Of a DNA stretch of 64,000 bases, positions 51,860 through 61,081 are shown one piece after another. The notes below the pieces were generated by a model. The model did no database searches, was not told the origin of the DNA, and was given only the letters and a program-made list of their open reading frames with translations. Positions within the stretch are counted from its first letter, which is position 1. Every line of letters begins with the position of its first letter. This DNA comes from Candidatus Kapaibacterium sp. (GTDB taxonomy: Bacteria; Bacteroidota; Ignavibacteria; Kapaibacteriales; UBA2268), in NCBI GenBank assembly GCA_937927515.1, contig CALBDO010000003.1, positions 1 to 64,000 on the forward strand. The letters are read 5' to 3'. The position numbers were made by a program, and so were the translations under genes.

Positions 51860-53099
51860 GTTGTTTCGTTTATTTCTTTTTTTCGGATTCACTTTGTTGA
51901 TTTTACGGAACGTTGCTATCACTGCAATCTATGTTGGTGCTGGTGAAAGTATTGTTTCAATTCAAAGAGCCGTAGAAATTGCCAAGCCAAACGATACCAT
52001 AATATTAAGAAAAGGAATTTTCATCGAAAATAATATTCAGATATTTAAACCAATAACCTTGATTGGAGAAAATGAAGCAGTAATTGATTGCAATAATGCT
52101 AATGCAAATGGAATCCTCGTTACATCCAATGATGTTATTATCAAGAACTTAATCATCAGAAATATAGGAATTAGCTATGTATCCGACAATGCCGCAATAA
52201 AATTTCAAAAATCCTATAATTGTAAAGTCTCGGATATTGTTGTTGAAAATGGATTCTTCGGTATTTACCTAGCAAAATCCAAAAACTTATCAATCACAAA
52301 TTGTCGGTTAATTGCCACTCGAAGGATAGAATCGAATTCCGGAAATGGCATTCATCTGTGGTATTGTTCAAATGTCTTAATATCTGGTAATCAAGTTATA
52401 AATCATAGGGATGGAATATATTTTGAATTTGTTACAAATGCACTGATTCAGAAAAATGTGTGTAAGAACAATCTACGCTATGGCTTGCATTTTATGTTTT
52501 CCGACAGCTGTTCATATGTAGACAATGTATTTTCTATGAATGGGGCTGGCGTAGCAGTTATGTATACAAAATATGTTTTTATGCACAAAAATCATTTTGA
52601 ACATAACTGGGGTCCAAGTTCTTACGGGTTGTTGTTGAAAGACATACGCGATAGCTACGTCGGCTACAATAATTTCAATCGAAACACAACTGGTGTATAC
52701 TTGGAAGGTTCCAATAGAATTCTATTCGAACATAATAATTTCATACAAAACGGTTGGGCTGTACGCATCACTGCTAATTGTGAACAAAATACATTCCGCA
52801 AAAACAATTTCATTAGTAATACATTCGAAGTAATTACAAATAGTGTGCAAAACTTCAATTATTTCTATATGAACTATTGGAGTGGTTATTCTGGTTACGA
52901 CCTAAATAAGGATGGTATTGGCGACGTTCCTCATGTTCCTGTTACACTTTTCTCTATCATTGCCGAGAGTAATGTTTCGAGTTTGGTGCTACTACGCAGT
53001 TTTTTTGTTGATATATTAGAAACAGCAGAAAAGATTTTCCCTTCAATAGTGCCAAAATTAATTGTGGACAAATACCCTTCAATTCGTATAATTCAATGA
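51843..53099 (+). CDS. nosD: NosD periplasmic beta-helix protein
   Basis: Parallel beta-helix repeats, 'NGIHLWYCSNVLISGNQVINHRDGIYFEF', 'RYGLHFMFSDSCSYVDNVF', 'GAGVAVMYTKYV'. Confidence 0.93.
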   Translation: MKYFSKLFRLFLFFGFTLLILRNVAITAIYVGAGESIVSIQRAVEIAKPNDTIILRKGIFIENNIQIFKPITLIGENEAVIDCNNANANGILVTSNDVIIKNLIIRNIGISYVSDNAAIKFQKSYNCKVSDIVVENGFFGIYLAKSKNLSITNCRLIATRRIESNSGNGIHLWYCSNVLISGNQVINHRDGIYFEFVTNALIQKNVCKNNLRYGLHFMFSDSCSYVDNVFSMNGAGVAVMYTKYVFMHKNHFEHNWGPSSYGLLLKDIRDSYVGYNNFNRNTTGVYLEGSNRILFEHNNFIQNGWAVRITANCEQNTFRKNNFISNTFEVITNSVQNFNYFYMNYWSGYSGYDLNKDGIGDVPHVPVTLFSIIAESNVSSLVLLRSFFVDILETAEKIFPSIVPKLIVDKYPSIRIIQ

Positions 53100-53836
53100 T
53101 TGAATTTAGAAACGTCTCAAAAAAATTTGGTAGACAAAAAGTACTCCGAGATATAACACTCACCATTAACCGCAACAAAATAACTGCCATTGTTGGGCCA
53201 AACGGCTCAGGCAAAACTACATTAATTAAATGTATCCTTGGATTGGTTGAAATCGATGATGGTGAAATTCTATTCGATGGTTCTAACATTAATAAAAACA
53301 TTAGTTATCGCAATAGAATTGGATATATGCCACAGGTGGGATATTATCCCGAAAATCTCCGTGTAAGTGAAATCATTGAACTGATAAAAAGCCTCAGAAG
53401 AAATACGGTTCAGCAGAACATAGACAATTTAATACACATCTTTGCTTTGGAACCATATCTGGATAAATTTATTCGAAACTTATCAGGTGGCACTATACAA
53501 AAAATTAGCGCTGTTATAGCTTTTATGTTCGACTCCGACATTTACATACTCGACGAACCTACCGCCGGTTTAGACCCTGTTGCGGTTGTCGAACTTAAAA
53601 ATTTGATTCGCATGCATAAAAATCGCGGTGCTACTTTTGTTGTTATTACTCATCAACTATCAGAGGTAGAAACATTTGCAGACCACCTTGTTTTCTTATT
53701 GAACGGTCGCATTGTAATCGACGACGAAATTCACTCGTTTGTTAAATCCACAGGAAAGACAAACCTTGAAGATTCAATTATACATTTTTTAAAAGAACAG
53801 TCCCAAATATTACTTAACAATGGATATAACACATAA
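53096..53836 (+). CDS. nosF: ABC transporter ATP-binding protein NosF
   Basis: Walker A 'GPNGSGKTTLIKCILGL', signature 'LSGGTIQKISAVIAF', Walker B 'IYILDEPTAGLDP'; 4-nt overlap with nosD. Confidence 0.93.
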   Translation: MIEFRNVSKKFGRQKVLRDITLTINRNKITAIVGPNGSGKTTLIKCILGLVEIDDGEILFDGSNINKNISYRNRIGYMPQVGYYPENLRVSEIIELIKSLRRNTVQQNIDNLIHIFALEPYLDKFIRNLSGGTIQKISAVIAFMFDSDIYILDEPTAGLDPVAVVELKNLIRMHKNRGATFVVITHQLSEVETFADHLVFLLNGRIVIDDEIHSFVKSTGKTNLEDSIIHFLKEQSQILLNNGYNT

Positions 53837-54602
53837 AGTCGCAAGATTTCAAATACGAAATGTTTTACGTTCGCTTTGGCTCATTATTTATGCAATCGGT
53901 TTAGCACTTTCTACAATGATGATTATTTACTTTACAAACGACAGTTCAAAAGTAGCAGTAAGTCTTTTGACAATCACTCTCGTGCTGAATCCATTAGTAA
54001 GTATTCTTTTTGGTAGCATTTATATTTACAATGCACGTGAATTTATCGAGCTTGTATTAACTCAACCTATCGAACGACACTCTATTTTCCTTGGCATATT
54101 TTTGGGTCTTGTTCTACCATTCGTCACTGTCACCCTTGTTGGAATAGGATTTCCTCTTTTATTCAGTGGAGCAATTGAACTTCCCTTAGCATTTAGTTTA
54201 CTCATGATGGGAATTTTGGTTCAAATAATATTCGTATCGCTGGCTAGCCTTCTAACAATATTCATTTCTGATAAATCGGTTGGTTTAGGCATTGCTTTCC
54301 TTGTCTGGCTAACACTTTGCTGGATATATGATGGTGCAATTCTTTTTATTTCTTTTGCTCTCCAAGATTATCCAATTGAAAAGGTGTTAGTTATCTTAAC
54401 GATATTAAATCCAATAGACCTTGCTAGAATTTCCATTTTATCCAAATTAGACACAGCTGCAATGCTTGGCATAACAGGTGCTATCTTTAAATCTTTTTTA
54501 GATGAAACGTTTGGTAATATAATCTCTTTCGCAGTATTTCTTGGATGGATTTTTGTTCCTTTATTTTTCGCATACCGAAAATTTATTCACAAAGATTTTT
54601 AG
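53820..54602 (+). CDS. nosY: ABC transporter permease NosY
   Basis: 6 TM helices, overlaps nosF by 17 nt. Confidence 0.88.
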   Translation: MDITHKVARFQIRNVLRSLWLIIYAIGLALSTMMIIYFTNDSSKVAVSLLTITLVLNPLVSILFGSIYIYNAREFIELVLTQPIERHSIFLGIFLGLVLPFVTVTLVGIGFPLLFSGAIELPLAFSLLMMGILVQIIFVSLASLLTIFISDKSVGLGIAFLVWLTLCWIYDGAILFISFALQDYPIEKVLVILTILNPIDLARISILSKLDTAAMLGITGAIFKSFLDETFGNIISFAVFLGWIFVPLFFAYRKFIHKDF

Positions 54603-54741
54603 AATTTTTATTTTTTTCGGAAGAATTTAACAAATCCTACAATCCTCAATTTTATACTTTTGCTTAAACTAAGATTGAAAACTGGGTAGAGAAAATCAAG
54701 GAGGATTATCATCTATTTTTTAAGAAAACACTGATTAAGTG

Positions 54742-55692
54742 CTAAAACAAATTGAAAATGTAATGGAATTCAGAACCAAAACGCCAAGATGGAGTTAGTT
54801 GTGTTCCATTTACCTTTATATAAATTGGATATACTAAGAAAATTCTTGTTGTCAAGACATTCGAGTAATTAAGCACTAAACCAGGTATTGCTTCGATTAA
54901 TACTCTTCCAGAATTGGGTATGAGCTGGTCTAAATTGTCGACATAAAGCCTATCTTTCCATCGATTTTGAATACGAATGAGTACATTGCCTTGTATAAAA
55001 TTTATAAAATTATAATTTACTCCAGTTACAGTTAGAAGTTCGTTCCCGATATCGTATCCCTCGCTGTTCTTTCCAGCCAATTTGAATAAGGCACTTTGAG
55101 TTAAAGTGAGATTTGGGGTGAAATTTGCAGAGAAAAAGCCCCAGAGGAGAAAATCAACTGTTCCAGTACCAGATTGAATGTCCAAAGGTAGTTGAACACC
55201 TTGACTTTCGGTTTGAAACTCACCCGTTGGCAATTTCAAACCTGCTCCGAGTGAAAGGCTAGAGCGTACTGTAAAAGTTGAAGCGAAAAGATTATATTTT
55301 AAAAGCAATGTAATATCTCCAACGCCGCTGTTTTTATAGATTTTTTCTTGACTTTGAGAAACAGTTGTACTACGATAGTAAAAATTATAGGGAAACAAAA
55401 TAAAAACCCCAAGATTGTCCCATACACCCAGTTCAAAATCAAAAGCTACATTGTGTCCGAATGCTTTTCTATTTAATGGGTCTTGAATTTTAGTATCATA
55501 TTTATATGTTGTGGAGGTATTTGTATAAAGGTAATTAAAGCCAATCCGTAGTGAACCAAAATCCGTAGAAGGGCATTCAGTACTACCAAGTGTAGGAATT
55601 GAAACACTGCAACATCCCTGCGAATGAAGATAACTTGAAACACCAAGTCCGAAAAAACAAAGAAAAAAAGGGATTAACTTATACATTATCAT
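54742..55692 (-). CDS. Outer-membrane beta-barrel transporter-like protein
   Basis: Signal peptide 'MIMYKLIPFFLCFFGLGVSSYLHSQ', alternating beta-strand pattern; start at 55692 rather than 55755. Confidence 0.6.
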   Translation of the reverse strand: MIMYKLIPFFLCFFGLGVSSYLHSQGCCSVSIPTLGSTECPSTDFGSLRIGFNYLYTNTSTTYKYDTKIQDPLNRKAFGHNVAFDFELGVWDNLGVFILFPYNFYYRSTTVSQSQEKIYKNSGVGDITLLLKYNLFASTFTVRSSLSLGAGLKLPTGEFQTESQGVQLPLDIQSGTGTVDFLLWGFFSANFTPNLTLTQSALFKLAGKNSEGYDIGNELLTVTGVNYNFINFIQGNVLIRIQNRWKDRLYVDNLDQLIPNSGRVLIEAIPGLVLNYSNVLTTRIFLVYPIYIKVNGTQLTPSWRFGSEFHYIFNLF

Positions 55693-55696
55693 ATAC

Positions 55697-56059
55697 CTAA
55701 TATTTAGGTGCTTTAATAGGAAATGTATGAGTGGCTTTGGCTCCAAAAGGGTCACTTACTTCAACTGTAATTTTATTGGTTATACTATCACAACAAGGAG
55801 CGATAATATACGTAACATTTCTGCCCGAGCCAACAAATTCACCTGCTGTTGCCTTCCACTTATAAGAAAGTGAGTCACCATCGGGGTCGTGTGCCCAACA
55901 AGTAATGTTAGCTGTTGGTACTATAGCTAAGATATCGAATACAACAGTAACACTATCGATTACAGGATTGTGGTTGTTTGTATTGCTCACATCAAGAGAT
56001 GACTTACTACAAGCAAAAAATATCCAAAATGAAACAATCATTATCAAAAATTTTCTCAT
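55697..56059 (-). CDS. Small Ig/PKD-like lipoprotein
   Basis: Lipobox 'IFFACSKSS', 'WAHDPDGDSLSYKWKATAGEF'. Confidence 0.7.
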   Translation of the reverse strand: MRKFLIMIVSFWIFFACSKSSLDVSNTNNHNPVIDSVTVVFDILAIVPTANITCWAHDPDGDSLSYKWKATAGEFVGSGRNVTYIIAPCCDSITNKITVEVSDPFGAKATHTFPIKAPKY

Positions 56060-56292
56060 AGAGAACCAATTTTGAAAATCAAATATAACAAATTTCTACA
56101 ACTTAAAAAGGAATTTTTTGTATCATTTGAAATATAGTAGTTAAAATTATAGAGAAATAATTATTATGAGAATGACAATTCCCATTGAAACTAACCTTTG
56201 GTTTGTAAATAAATAGTCACTTTGCACGATACGCCTTTTAAAACCTCTTTCTAACAGTATGAGATGACAGATTTTTACAAAACAAACTCGTA

Positions 56293-57114
56293 TTAATCAA
56301 CTTTAATCAACTTTTGCAAATAGTCTTTACCTCCGAAGCTGTAGAATACAAAGTAAAGCCCAGCGGGTAAATTTTGCAAGTGTTTAGTCAAAAAATCAGA
56401 GGTCGTGGAAATGGAAAATTTAAAATCAGTGAGAGAAAAGATTTTGAATTCTTTTATTTGTTTGACGGCAGACCAATCTGAAATTAATACTTGTGAATTA
56501 GAACTATATGGATTGGGGAATATGATACAAGGTTTTTTAGATTCCTCCTCTGAAGAGGAGTAAGAGGAATTTACCACAATTGTGCGCGGTGTTAGAAAAT
56601 TCCATACGTCCCCAGCATCCTCTTTTCCGTTGTTATTACCAACTAGCGCAACTGCATGGATATAGTATTCCCCTGGTTGTTCGGGGGCTGTCCAGTAAAA
56701 TTCAAAAGTGGCAGTATTGTTAACTAATGGCTTCGGCTGAGAATGAGTAAGCTCCCCTTTTGATGAATATAATCCAGAGTTCGGTTCAGGCTCGAGTAAA
56801 CCAACATCAATACTACCATTAAGTTGGTTTTTAACAGCAATATTGCATCCTACAATAGAACCACTTGAGCTACTTACTGTTAAAAAAAATTTAATTTTGG
56901 TTAATGGCTCGACAATAAATGAACCGCTTTCAGGAGTTACAGATATCTCCAAATTTGGATTAGGATTAGATTTGTGACATTCACCACAACTAATAGAAGT
57001 GGTATTAGTCCGTCCAACAATTCCCTTCTTTTTTGCGAGGAGGGAATCTGAATCTAATAATGGTAGGGAAAAAAAATATAAAAGCAAGAGAGTCAAAATT
57101 AAAAGAAAATTCAT
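56293..57114 (-). CDS. Secreted CxxCH protein with T9SS-type sorting domain (choice-of-anchor V-like)
   Basis: 'SISCGECHKSNPNPN' heme-type motif, Ig-like middle, C-terminal 'FPNPYSS...LQNLPAGLYFVFYSFGGKDYLQKLIKVD'. Confidence 0.75.
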   Translation of the reverse strand: MNFLLILTLLLLYFFSLPLLDSDSLLAKKKGIVGRTNTTSISCGECHKSNPNPNLEISVTPESGSFIVEPLTKIKFFLTVSSSSGSIVGCNIAVKNQLNGSIDVGLLEPEPNSGLYSSKGELTHSQPKPLVNNTATFEFYWTAPEQPGEYYIHAVALVGNNNGKEDAGDVWNFLTPRTIVVNSSYSSSEEESKKPCIIFPNPYSSNSQVLISDWSAVKQIKEFKIFSLTDFKFSISTTSDFLTKHLQNLPAGLYFVFYSFGGKDYLQKLIKVD

Positions 57115-57124
57115 AAGACACCTC

Positions 57125-57673
57125 CTAATTTATCACAAAACTCACAAAGAATTCAAATCTTAGATATTCTTCCGATGGGACGAATAACAATTTTGGCCTT
57201 TCGACTTTGAACTCATCTAAGCTAATTGCAAAATATCCTTTGATATACAGAACATTTCCAGACAGTTGCTTTTGAGCTTTAATTGTGATGTTTTTGGTAA
57301 CTCCGTGAAATGTTAAATCACCGTAACAAACCAATGAATCAGCAAATTCAACAATTTTGGTACTTTTGAAAAAGGCCCGAGGGAACTTATGAGATTCTAT
57401 CAGCTCCATGGCATGAGAGTCTCTATTTGAGTTTCCGCTATTGAAAGTAGTTACACGAACTTGAGCAATGACATTTATTATGGAATTTTTGGCGGCATCA
57501 TATTCAATTTTTACCTGTAGGTCCTCGCTTTCTGCACGCACATTATGTGCAGGATGGCGTAGTTCATAAATAATTTTTGACTTGCTTAATTCATTGTTTA
57601 AAACAACCTTTTGTGCGAGCGAATTTACGGTTAAAATTAAAAATATAATTGGAAACAACATCAAATAAATCAT
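57125..57673 (-). CDS. YceI-family protein
   Basis: 'LSKSKIIYELRHPAHNVRAESEDLQVKIEYD', 'FPRAFFKSTKIVEF', 'GDLTFHGVTKNITIKA'. Confidence 0.88.
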   Translation of the reverse strand: MIYLMLFPIIFLILTVNSLAQKVVLNNELSKSKIIYELRHPAHNVRAESEDLQVKIEYDAAKNSIINVIAQVRVTTFNSGNSNRDSHAMELIESHKFPRAFFKSTKIVEFADSLVCYGDLTFHGVTKNITIKAQKQLSGNVLYIKGYFAISLDEFKVERPKLLFVPSEEYLRFEFFVSFVIN

Positions 57674-57685
57674 AAAAAAGTTTAG

Positions 57686-58510
57686 TTACTCAAACAACAT
57701 AATTGTAAGCATTGATACAGTGTAAACAGAAAAAGTAAAGTACCCTAATTTTTGGTGTATTTTCGCAACTTTATAATAATTATCCCCCGAGCTTAAAATT
57801 AATTTTCCAACTATTGGGGTTGCCAACATCCCTGCAAAGTGCAACCAAGCAGCTAGCTTATGAAAAGTCACAGTGGAAAATTCGTTTCGTCTAAGTATTG
57901 GGGGCGGAGTAATAACTGCCATAATTCCAGTAAAGCCATAGCCAACAATTGTAGCGTACAAAAATCTTTTGTGCCATAATGGAGAGTCTATTTTCCCGTC
58001 TAACCATAACTGACCAGTGGTAATAGTGCCTGCCATCAAACCCCAAGTGATTAATCCAAGTGTCTGATGAAGATTAAGAAAATTACGCCTCCAAAGGAGT
58101 TCCTTTTCTCTTTGTTCTAAGCTCAAATCTGCGGTTAACCCTACTTTACGAAAAAGTCCATTTTTCCCCCAAAGGAATTTTTCAAAATAACTTATATTCA
58201 TTGGAAGCAAGGTTAAAGTTGTATCCTCAGCCTTAAAATCATCAAAAGTAAGCATGTTAATCTGTTCGTTAACATTTGTATCTTGGCTCAGAGGAAACTG
58301 TGCATGGTTATTACTTTCACCCACTCTGGGATGCTCTACGGAATAGAGCGACTTGGAATAAAGAGGGATGTTGATGTCTTCATAAAGGTCATTTAAATAA
58401 GTAACTGGATGTGATGAAAAAGTTGCTCTAAACAAAATTTCTAGGAAGAAAAAAATATAGAGAAATTTTTGTAAAAAGTGATTAAGAAAAAATCCTAATA
58501 ATATTGCCAT
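57686..58510 (-). CDS. Membrane protein, putative b-type cytochrome
   Basis: C-terminal TM half with helix histidines 'NLHQTLGLITWGLMAG', 'LWHKRFLYATIVGYG', 'FHKLAAWLHFAGM', 'IHQKLGYFTFSVYT'. Confidence 0.65.
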   Translation of the reverse strand: MAILLGFFLNHFLQKFLYIFFFLEILFRATFSSHPVTYLNDLYEDINIPLYSKSLYSVEHPRVGESNNHAQFPLSQDTNVNEQINMLTFDDFKAEDTTLTLLPMNISYFEKFLWGKNGLFRKVGLTADLSLEQREKELLWRRNFLNLHQTLGLITWGLMAGTITTGQLWLDGKIDSPLWHKRFLYATIVGYGFTGIMAVITPPPILRRNEFSTVTFHKLAAWLHFAGMLATPIVGKLILSSGDNYYKVAKIHQKLGYFTFSVYTVSMLTIMLFE

Positions 58511-58892
58511 TGACTTCTACCCTATACTGAACTAAATCTTTTTTTGCGGGTCCAGACATTCTTTTACCTTGTAGCGAGAATACAGAGTCGTGAGAGGGAC
58601 AGTGAAAATCATTATTAGCAGGTCGAAATGTAATTTGTTTTCCCTCATGAGTGCATTTAGAACTAACGGCGACATAAGTTCCTTCCAAGGTCCTTGCAAT
58701 CAAGATATCATTTACAATTACAAAGCTACCATTATTCTTTAATGATGAGTATTTTGGGTCATCTAAATTAATATAAAAATCAACTTTAACGGGTGTATCG
58801 GTTGATGAATCTTCACAACCAGCAATATGTCCCATAATGAGTATAGGTCCTATTGCTAAACAAGTACATTTTATGAACGTTTTTCTATCCAT
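58482..58892 (-). CDS. Rieske [2Fe-2S] protein
   Basis: 'SSKCTHEGKQITF...FHCPSHDSVFSLQGKRMSGPAKKDL' Rieske CTH/CPSH motifs; N-terminal signal 'IGPILIMGHIAGC'. Confidence 0.92.
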   Translation of the reverse strand: MDRKTFIKCTCLAIGPILIMGHIAGCEDSSTDTPVKVDFYINLDDPKYSSLKNNGSFVIVNDILIARTLEGTYVAVSSKCTHEGKQITFRPANNDFHCPSHDSVFSLQGKRMSGPAKKDLVQYRVEVNGNIIRIFS

Positions 58893-59014
58893 ATTACCTC
58901 CATAACAATAAAGGCTAAAAACTTGGTAAAAATTAAATCAACACCACAAAAAATCATTTTTAGTACCAAATCTCTCAATTTTTACATTAAACCTTTTGAA
59001 CATAATATTTACAG

Positions 59015-59608
59015 TTACTTTTCAAATTTTGAATTTCTAAAAGCATCTAGGAGTAATTTGCCTTTGTTTTCATCTGAATAAATGATATTTACTGTCAAGT
59101 CCTTGTCATCAAACAAACGGCTATAAGAGAAAACTTTAAGAGTTGTACCAATGGAACTTTTAAGATTTAAATTAAATACATAAAATTCAAGCCCATCTAT
59201 CAACTCGGTTGTCGAGGAGGTGTCGATGTTTTCATTAGGGAACATATTTTTGTAAACATCATACAAAACACTATTTATTAAGTTGCGATAATCGACATAA
59301 CTACCATATTCTTTAATATCGACGACTTGATAATTTGATTCCAACAAATTCATTTTGTCACTTTTAACTGCAAATAGAGGTACAGTTTTGTCTTCAATTT
59401 CCTCACCAGTTGTTTTCTCAATTGCTTCGGCACCTTTCCTCTTGTTCTTTTCTAACTCATCTTTGGTCATTTTAGTGAAGGTTTTGGGAATGGTTATTGT
59501 CCATTTAAATTCCTCAACGTATACTTTATGAGGAACTTGCTCTTGACCGCCACAACCCCAAACAATAAAAGCTAAAGAAAACAAAAAATATTTTAAAAGC
59601 TTCATCAA
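59015..59608 (-). CDS. Hypothetical lipoprotein
   Basis: 197 aa, lipobox 'FIVWGCGGQEQ'. Confidence 0.65.
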   Translation of the reverse strand: MMKLLKYFLFSLAFIVWGCGGQEQVPHKVYVEEFKWTITIPKTFTKMTKDELEKNKRKGAEAIEKTTGEEIEDKTVPLFAVKSDKMNLLESNYQVVDIKEYGSYVDYRNLINSVLYDVYKNMFPNENIDTSSTTELIDGLEFYVFNLNLKSSIGTTLKVFSYSRLFDDKDLTVNIIYSDENKGKLLLDAFRNSKFEK

Positions 59609-59941
59609 TATACCTATTTTTTAAAACAAAAATAAAAAATTTTTTATAATTAAATTTATATTTAGAAGAATTAAAAAATTTTAAATTAATTATACCAAAA
59701 TTACTTTTAAATTCTTGTTTTTAAGACAAACAGATTTAAGTAATTAACATTCAATGAAATACTATTCTTCTTTTGTCTTGTGGCTAAATTGGTATTTCGA
59801 GGAACTATGATTATTTTTTTAGAATTAGAAATTTTAGCCTAATTATTGTTTACAATGTAATTTCACTTAGTGTCTTATAAAACAATAAATTATAAATTTG
59901 AATTCTCAGCTAAAAAGTTTCTAAAATCTTATAATGTCTTA

Positions 59942-60547
59942 TTACCTTTTTTGGCTTAATTCAAGCCAATCTTCTATGCTATTTATATTTTTAAATTCTT
60001 TCTCGAAATCTTGTGAAACTGCAAAAGGAATTATTTGGGTTTGAAACATTCTTTCAAGATTGTACAAGGCAAAATAGGGTTGTTTACCAAAAGGTAAATT
60101 CAAACCTTTTTTCAGGTAATCATCTAATTTATCGAATATTAATCTTGAATAAACAGCACAGACAAAGAATGTTTTTCCATTAAAACTTGGAACTGTAATA
60201 TCTGCATCCGTGTGATGATTGATTAAATAACTTATTGTATTCATTGTTACAAAGGGCATATCGCAAGATATGACAAAAATGTTTTTGAACGTTGCGTGAA
60301 ACAGAGCAGAATGTATTCCAGAGATAGGACCCCGATTCGGAAAAATATCAGTATAAATCTGGCAATCGAATTTTGTATAAAGCTCTGGTGTGTTTGTGAT
60401 TATCATTATTTCTGGGAAAGAATTTGCAAGCTGAAGTATTCGTTGAATAAGGGGGACACCTTCGATTTCAAGAAAGGCCTTATCAATGCCCATTCTTGAA
60501 CTCTTTCCACCAGATAATATTGCAAAACTTATTTCCTTTTTCAACAT
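59942..60547 (-). CDS. mobA: Molybdenum cofactor guanylyltransferase MobA
   Basis: 'FAILSGGKSSRMGIDKAFLEIEGVPLIQRIL', 'NRGPISGIHSAL', 'ISCDMPFV'. Confidence 0.92.
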   Translation of the reverse strand: MLKKEISFAILSGGKSSRMGIDKAFLEIEGVPLIQRILQLANSFPEIMIITNTPELYTKFDCQIYTDIFPNRGPISGIHSALFHATFKNIFVISCDMPFVTMNTISYLINHHTDADITVPSFNGKTFFVCAVYSRLIFDKLDDYLKKGLNLPFGKQPYFALYNLERMFQTQIIPFAVSQDFEKEFKNINSIEDWLELSQKR

Positions 60548-61068
60548 ATGAAATAAACAATCCTTTGTTTCAATGTTTCCAAATTAAAATCCGTTGAATC
60601 CAAATCTACAAGTAAATCATACCGTAGATTATACTTCTTTGTAAGTTCACAGAATATGTTTTTTCGTAAAACCAGAATAACTGCTTTATAACGCTTCTGA
60701 GAAATATCCACCATTAAAGGATGCCATCCCAAATCTCGTAATTCAAGGACTCCAATCTCATCCAAAAGTATAATTGTTTCTGGTTTATTAATTAGACTAA
60801 GAATGCTCAATTGTATGTCAAATGCTTCGGGATAAAAACCAAATCTTTGAGTTTTTATGCTTGATTCAAAACCGATTCGAGCAAGAGGTAACAGTTCATT
60901 TGTCTTAATATGAAGCAAGTCAAGACCTACCAAACTTTCACCTTGGAAAACCTCATAAGTCAGCAAACCATCAACTTCAATAGGCCGAATTAATAAATCT
61001 TCTTTTATTTGGCGTATTAAGGTGGATTTTCCAGATTTTTTCCCTCCTGTGATTGCAACGACTTTCAT
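60541..61068 (-). CDS. P-loop NTPase, THEP1-like nucleoside-triphosphatase
   Basis: 'MKVVAITGGKKSGKSTLIRQI', Walker B 'TIILLDEIGVLEL'; ATG at 61068 preferred over the longer ORF. Confidence 0.8.
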   Translation of the reverse strand: MKVVAITGGKKSGKSTLIRQIKEDLLIRPIEVDGLLTYEVFQGESLVGLDLLHIKTNELLPLARIGFESSIKTQRFGFYPEAFDIQLSILSLINKPETIILLDEIGVLELRDLGWHPLMVDISQKRYKAVILVLRKNIFCELTKKYNLRYDLLVDLDSTDFNLETLKQRIVYFIC

Positions 61069-61081
61069 TTCTATGTTAAAC

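Noticed and set aside
53000-53301. 114-aa minus-strand ORF over nosD/nosF
   Set aside because: Complement of the ABC Walker A region; a common shadow ORF.
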